DNA from: Brasenia schreberi | Taxonomy: Eukaryota > Streptophyta > Magnoliopsida > Nymphaeales > Cabombaceae | Length of the DNA: 64,000 nucleotides | Assembly (NCBI GenBank): GCA_036023115.1 | Contig: JAYKKT010000076.1 | Coordinates: 4,340,001 to 4,404,000 of the forward strand | Direction: 5' to 3' | Part shown: positions 58,940-64,000 of the stretch, one piece after another | Numbering within the stretch: the first letter of the stretch is position 1 | Layout of the letters: every line of letters begins with the position of its first letter | Translations under genes and position numbers: made by a program | Notes under the pieces: model-generated | The model's database searches: none | What the model was told of the DNA's origin: nothing | The model's input: only the letters and a program-made list of their open reading frames with translations

Positions 58940-60119
58940 GATGCCCCTCTTTGGCCTTGTCCAAATCAATTTGGATAAGGGCAAAGATGACAAACACCCC
59001 TTTCAATGTCTCCCTAGATCTAGCCACGAAGAATATGGGATCGTCCCAATTTTTAGCAAGAAATCTCAATTTACAAACTCTGGTAGGAGGAGATATCATG
59101 CCAAAGGGTTTTACATGGAATTTGGTCCTAAATGGGATCGTGTTTAGGCAAATGTTCATGCGTGGAATGCAGATGCATGACATGGGTGTGGTGCCAAGAG
59201 TGGCGACCTCCCAGAGACCAGATGTGGTTGAACTCTAGAGACTTACAAGGCCTGTTGCTCCAAGTGAGCAGATCCTATGCTGTTCGATGTTCGATTTTCA
59301 AAACTTATTTACAAAACTATTTACAAAAGGGACAACTGTCTTGAGTCTCGATCCTAAGGATCTCGAGCTCTCCGTGCTTGCCCTTGTTTGAGTCTTAACA
59401 CTCGCTTATCTAGCGGAGGTTTTATAAGAAAACTAGCTATATTTCAAATTCCTACGCCTTACTCGAAATGTCGAATTCTCAAACAAGATGAAATTCAAGT
59501 AAGTATATCCTATTTTTACTTTAGGATTCCTCGAAATGAACCATGCTTTAGCTTGGGATAAGCTAGGGATGGGAAAGAGATACCACGGTCCCTTCTGAAG
59601 CGTCCCGTGGTTTGAGGCACAGAAGGCGGAAAACTGCTCTTTTTGAGCTTTTTGGCCGCTTTTTCCTTTTTTTTTTTTTTTTCATCGAGGGTCTCCCTTT
59701 GGGAGTATTTTTTCTTTAATCACTCTTTTTCACAAGAGAATTGATTTTTCTTTTGAATTCTGGTTTCTTTCTTTTGGAAAGAGACTTTGAATGGGAAATT
59801 CTCTTTGTTTGGGCTTTTGTTTTCCTTTTGGAAGGAGAAGAGAAGAGGGGAGGACTTATCCCAAGCCTACACTCGATCCATTCCAGATCAGCCTATTTAG
59901 AAATAGCACGTACTACTTGCAAGTATCTTGCTATATTGAACTAGGCCTTTCTTTGTAAGAGGAAGGATTTTGAAATGTAACCACGATTTTGAAGACTCCG
60001 CTCTTTCAGAAGTGCGAATTCTCTCACTCAGGGTCACACGAGTTCGCCTTTGCACCTTATTCACATGTCTCAGGGCAGCTATCCCTAAAATTTTTGAAAA
60101 TTGGAATTTAATCCAAATC
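58940..60119 (-). other. PPT and 3' UTR of element 4
   Basis: PPT AAAGAGGGGCATC in element sense at 58940-58952. The rest matches the 3' UTR of elements 1 and 2, with the hairpin arms at 59582-59588 and 59605-59611 and a longer poly-T at about 59666-59682. No gene seen. Confidence 0.75.
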
Positions 60120-63036
60120 CTACACATGATACTTCTTTAAGTATTGAATATTGATAGGATCTGCTAAATTCCTACCTTCTACATCGATCAACCAATACGA
60201 GTTGTTCGTAGTGGTTGCTCGTACAACATAGGGTCCATCCCAGTTGGGGCGCCACTTTCCTAGGGGGTGTGGGCCACGATGATGGATGGTTTTTAAGACC
60301 AGATCTCCCACTTCAAAGTGGCGAGGTCTCATGTGTTTGCTATAATGTCGGGCCATCCTTTACCGGTATGCACGAGCATGATCCATGGCAAGGAGTCGCC
60401 TCTCATCTAGCAAATCTAGTTCGGTCATCCTAGCATGCTGAAGCGTCTCTAGGGGGAGGTCGAGTGCTATGGATGTATGGAATGAATGCAGTTGAGTATG
60501 AATAGGAAGAATGGCGTTTGTGCCATAGACCAATTCGAATGGTGTGGCATTCGTGGGAGTCCGGATGGAAGTCCTATAAGCCCATAAGGCTTCATCCAGC
60601 TTCTCGTACCATGTCCTACCCTTCTCTAAGGTTTTCTCAATTATGCTAATGAGAGTCTTGTTTGTGGCTTTGGCTTGGCCGTTGCCTTGAGGGTAGTAGG
60701 GCGAAGAGAAGTGGTGAGTTATGCCATACGTGTTGCACAACTTAACCATCCGCTCGTTCTTGAATGGGGTATCATTATCAGACACAAGGTCTCGTGGAAC
60801 CCCAAATCGAGCCAAGATATTCCTCCGGATGAAAGCCACCACATGTTGCCCCATCACGTTGGTTAGGGAAATGGCTTCCACCCACTTGGAGAAATACTCC
60901 ATGGCTGCTAAAATAAATCGATGCCCATTCGAGGCCTTTGGAAATATTGGGCCTACGATGTCAAATGCCCACATGGTAAATGGCCAGGGGCTGACCACGG
61001 AATGCAATGCAGATGAAGGGATATGAATGGCATGTCCATGCACATGACATGGATGACACTTCCTAACATGATCGTGGCAATCCTTTTTCAGGGTGGACCA
61101 AAAATAGCCCCCTCTAAGTATTTTCATTGCCATCATGTTGGCATTAACATGACCTCCACATTCTCCATCGTGGAACTCGTGCATCACTATCCTAGCCTCC
61201 TCCAGGTCGATACACCTAAGCAAAATGCCGGTAAAACTTTTTTTGTATAAGACCCCACCCAGAATGGCGTATCGGGTCGAAATCTTACGGATGAATGCCT
61301 TATCCTTGGATGTGGCATCCTCAGTGAATCCCCCATTTTCTAAAAACTGTTTGATGTCATAAAACCAGGGTTTTTCAACAGACTCTGGGTTATTTTGGCA
61401 AATATCCAAGTCGTGTGTGGATGGGTGGGGCGCATGCCATATTTCCAAAGATTTAGTCTCTGAAATGGGATCGACCTTTAGGGCTGAACCCAAGGAGGAG
61501 AGGGCATCGGCGATGCCATTGTCCTCTCTTCCTACGTGTGTGAGTTTACACGATTGGAAGGACTGGACCAATCGAGTGGCCAACTCGTGATATGGAAGTA
61601 GTTTCTCATTACGTACTTGCCAAATTTTTAAAACCTGGTTTATGACATGGAGCGAATCTCCAAAGACCTCAATGCACGATGCCCCTAGAGTTTTTGAAAT
61701 CCTTAAGCCTTGTATGAGTGCTTCATACTCAGCTATGTTGTTGGAACATTCAAAATCTAAGCGGACTGCTATGGGAATCTCGCCCTTTTTAGGGGAGATT
61801 AGGATGACCCCAGCACCAGCCCCTCATTGGTTTTGTGCCCCATCGAAGTCCTAGAAGCTTCCCTGATTCTACCCCAAATACACATTTTTGAGGGTTTAGT
61901 TTTACTTTGTAAAGCCTAAGCCTTTCGAAAATCTTTTGTAAACATTCTATATGGGTGCATCGGGTTTTGGATTTTGCCAAGAGATCATCTACATACACTT
62001 CTACAAGCTCATGAATTTGATCATGGAAGATCGTGGTCATGGCTCGTTGGTATGTTGCGCCGGCATTTTTCAAACCAAAGGGCATGACTGTATAGCAGTA
62101 CGTGCCCCATGGGGTTGTGAAGGCGGTCTTACCCTGATCTCGTGGACTTAGTTTGATTTGATTATAGCTTGAATAGCCATCCATAAATGAAAACATTTCA
62201 TGATTTGCAGTACTATCGACTATCAAATCTATGTTTGGTAAAGGATAATTATCCTTTGGAGTGGTTTTATTCAGGTTTCTGAAATCGATGCATATTCGAA
62301 TTTTCCCATTGGTTTTTCGAACCACAACGATATTTGATAACCAATCAGAATACGCAATGGGTTTTATAAATCCGGCTTTTAGCAGATCTTCTAAACCCTC
62401 CTTGACTTGCGTGTGTACATTCGGGTGTATTTTCCTAAGCTTCTGCTTTATGGGTTTTACACCTGCATCTAAGGGAAGACGATGTTCGACAATGCTGGGA
62501 TCTATGCCCGGCATGTCTTCATACGTCCATGCAAACACATCTAAATAGGTTCGTAGAAACGCAATGAATGCTAACCTTTCAGTTTCATGCAAGCATGCGC
62601 CTATTTTGATGGTTTTGGGATTGGAATCATCCCCTAGGTTCACTTCTATGAAATCTCCTCCTACTGATTGGGAAGGTTTTTCAAAATCGAGAATTTTATG
62701 AAATTCTGGGAGCTCAGAAGTGGGATCTTCCTCAAGGGGATCCACTTCCGGGCTTTGATCATTCTCGTGGGCTATAGACCAGAGGGAATTTGATGCGTGG
62801 TTTTGAAAATGACCTGGTTTTGTACTTGGATTTTCAAGTGATTTCGAAACTTTTGGTCTGGCTATGCAGATGACATTTCTTTCGAAATCCTTTTCTTTTG
62901 TCAAAGTCCTACCAGGAGCAGCTATGTACAAAATCTTTTAGTTATTTTCCAAATTTTCAATTTTTTTGGGTTTTTGTAAAATAAGAACTTTGGGAACTAT
63001 ACAAAGCACTCTATTTTCGAGTTTTTGTTTTTCCAT
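60120..63036 (-). pseudogene. pol: pol of element 4, with stops and a 770-bp deletion
   Basis: Same polyprotein as element 2 pol. Lesions seen: TAA at 62938-62940 in the N-terminal linker; a deletion of about 770 bp at about 61850, joining the sequence just after the RT (GVESGKLLG) to the second RNase H (HFDGA region) and removing the RT thumb and the first RNase H; TGA at 61824-61826 (NQ.GAGAG, from CGA); and TAA at 60360-60362 (CAA in the intact copy). The RT palm with YVDD and the integrase motifs (AFDIVGPIFP, VSDN, YYPQGNGQA) remain readable. Start set at MEKQ by comparison. Confidence 0.88.
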
Positions 63037-63151
63037 TGTTTTTGGTTTTTCTTGTTTTTTGATTTTTTTTTATTTTAAGCTTTTCACATGTTTTTGTATT
63101 TTTTTAGAAAAGGAATCTTCCGTCATACCTACAAAGGGAAAACACTACGGG
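63037..63151 (-). other. gag-pro/pol spacer of element 4
   Basis: Non-coding; has the TTTCCCTTTGTAG/GTATGACGGAAG motif in element sense near 63115-63140. Confidence 0.5.
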
Positions 63152-64000
63152 TTAGACTCGGAATAGGAGATCTAAATCGTAGGTTTCTTCTAAGGCAGGT
63201 TCCGGGGCACCCTTGACCCAAGTGGTCACAGGGGGTGGCTCCGGCGGTATTCGGGGAGTATAGCCGATCCCATATCGGCTTGGATTGGCCCTAGGAAGGA
63301 TGGGCTGTAGTGTGCCCCTAGACTCTTGTAGGGCGTGTAGCCCATGTTCAACAACATGTTCCACGACTTTTTGTTTTTTGAAAATTTTTGATATAAGTCG
63401 TGGTCCTGGAACATGCTATCGTCCATATTGTGCTCATATGGCCTCTTGTCCAGGGGCTTTGGAAATAGGGAACGCTTGGGTTTTACTAGAAGGGTTAGAA
63501 TCGGGAGGGGGCCTGCTTTGGGCGGCCCCTTCACACATACAACGTTCCTTGGGTTGTTTAACACGAGCCGAGGTGGCTCAATCACAATTTGCCCCAGGTT
63601 AGCCTCATGGGCCTGGGAGCTCGATAAACAAGGGGAGTTTATCATCCCCTGAAGCTGTGGGTGACTCTCACCTAGGATCACTACGACCTGGTCCCTATAA
63701 GGGATCTTAACACACCTATGGAAGGTGGATGGCACAGCGCACAAACTGTGTATCCAAGGTCTTCCCAGCAACAAGTTATAATGGGGGTGGATGTCCAAGA
63801 CATGTAACACCCCCATGTGTTCGATCCCTCCCGTTTCCATTGGGAGTTCGATGGATCCTAAAGGTCTAGACGCATTCCCATCGTATCCAGTGATAACGAT
63901 GGGGCTTGGGTTCACTGAAGTCAAGGTGACTCCGATTTTATATGCCACATGAAGTGGAAGGATGTTGAGCCCTCCTCCACCATCGACTAGGCACCTGTCC
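63152..64000 (-). pseudogene. gag-pro of element 4, C-terminal part (continues beyond the window)
   Basis: The protease core end (YNLLLGRPWIHSLCAVPSTF), the MDDSMFQDHDLY segment and the start of the G-patch-like MLLNMGYTPYKSLGA are readable in one frame (63226-63948). A 14-bp deletion near 63308, inside LGAQNQG..LEP, shifts the frame into the PPEPPP and WVKGAPEP tail (63152-63364). The DGGGG active-site motif is cut by the window end. Confidence 0.85.

Larger units (their letters stand above)
55489..64000 (-). mobile_element. Element 4: Tat-lineage LTR retrotransposon, partial (runs off the window)
   Basis: 3' LTR at 55489-58939, PPT at 58940-58952, then 3' UTR, pol and protease in the order of elements 1 and 2. 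The bases before the LTR are ATACA, the expected target duplication; its partner is outside the window. pol has at least three stops or deletions. The internal sequence stays close to elements 1 and 2, while the LTR is clearly more diverged, so it is a sister subfamily. Confidence 0.9.

Overview
The window is nuclear DNA of a seed plant, probably one with a large, repeat-rich genome. At least 85% is LTR retrotransposon sequence. The only host-type gene is a damaged copy of SPT16, the large FACT histone chaperone subunit. Plant identity rests on the Tat-lineage Ty3/gypsy polyproteins (RT, RNase H, a second RNase H, then integrase, no chromodomain), plant-type LTRs over 3 kb long, and an SPT16 leader with a telo-box and an E2F-like site. 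The species cannot be named from this.

Layout. (1) Bases 1-763 and 42270-42465 are the two halves of an old minus-strand LTR (LTR G), split by a young insertion. (2) Element 1 (764-42269, minus strand, TSD GGGTT) is a Tat-type element of about 14.6 kb once its inserts are removed. (3) Element 2 (9443-26552, minus, TSD CTAGG) sits in the gag-pro gene of element 1. It has an intact 1228-codon pol and a rearranged, chimeric 5' LTR. (4) Element 3 (27632-37445, plus strand, TSD GTACA) also sits in gag-pro of element 1. It is non-autonomous: normal LTRs, PBS and PPT, two short ORFs, and a fossil pol. (5) 42466-43547 is a decayed plus-strand relative of element 3, abutting an old minus-strand LTR (LTR H, 43548-46912).

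(6) 46913-50515 is the SPT16 locus: promoter, 5' UTR with a probable intron, and a coding region broken by three single-base indels and two deletions. (7) 50516-51840 has no recognisable gene. (8) 52080-55060 holds fragments of a gypsy protease, a plus-strand copia gag and a minus-strand copia integrase/RT. (9) 55066-55488 is a plus-strand LTR fragment (LTR J), cut by element 4 (55489 to beyond 64000, minus), another Tat element carrying several stops and a deletion.

How the parts relate. Elements 1, 2 and 4 encode Gag, protease with a G-patch-like tail, RT, RNases H and integrase. Element 3 shares their PBS, PPT and a 3' UTR hairpin but has no working enzymes, so it was probably copied by relatives of this kind. 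Insertion order from nesting is LTR G, then element 1, then elements 2 and 3. LTR J precedes element 4.
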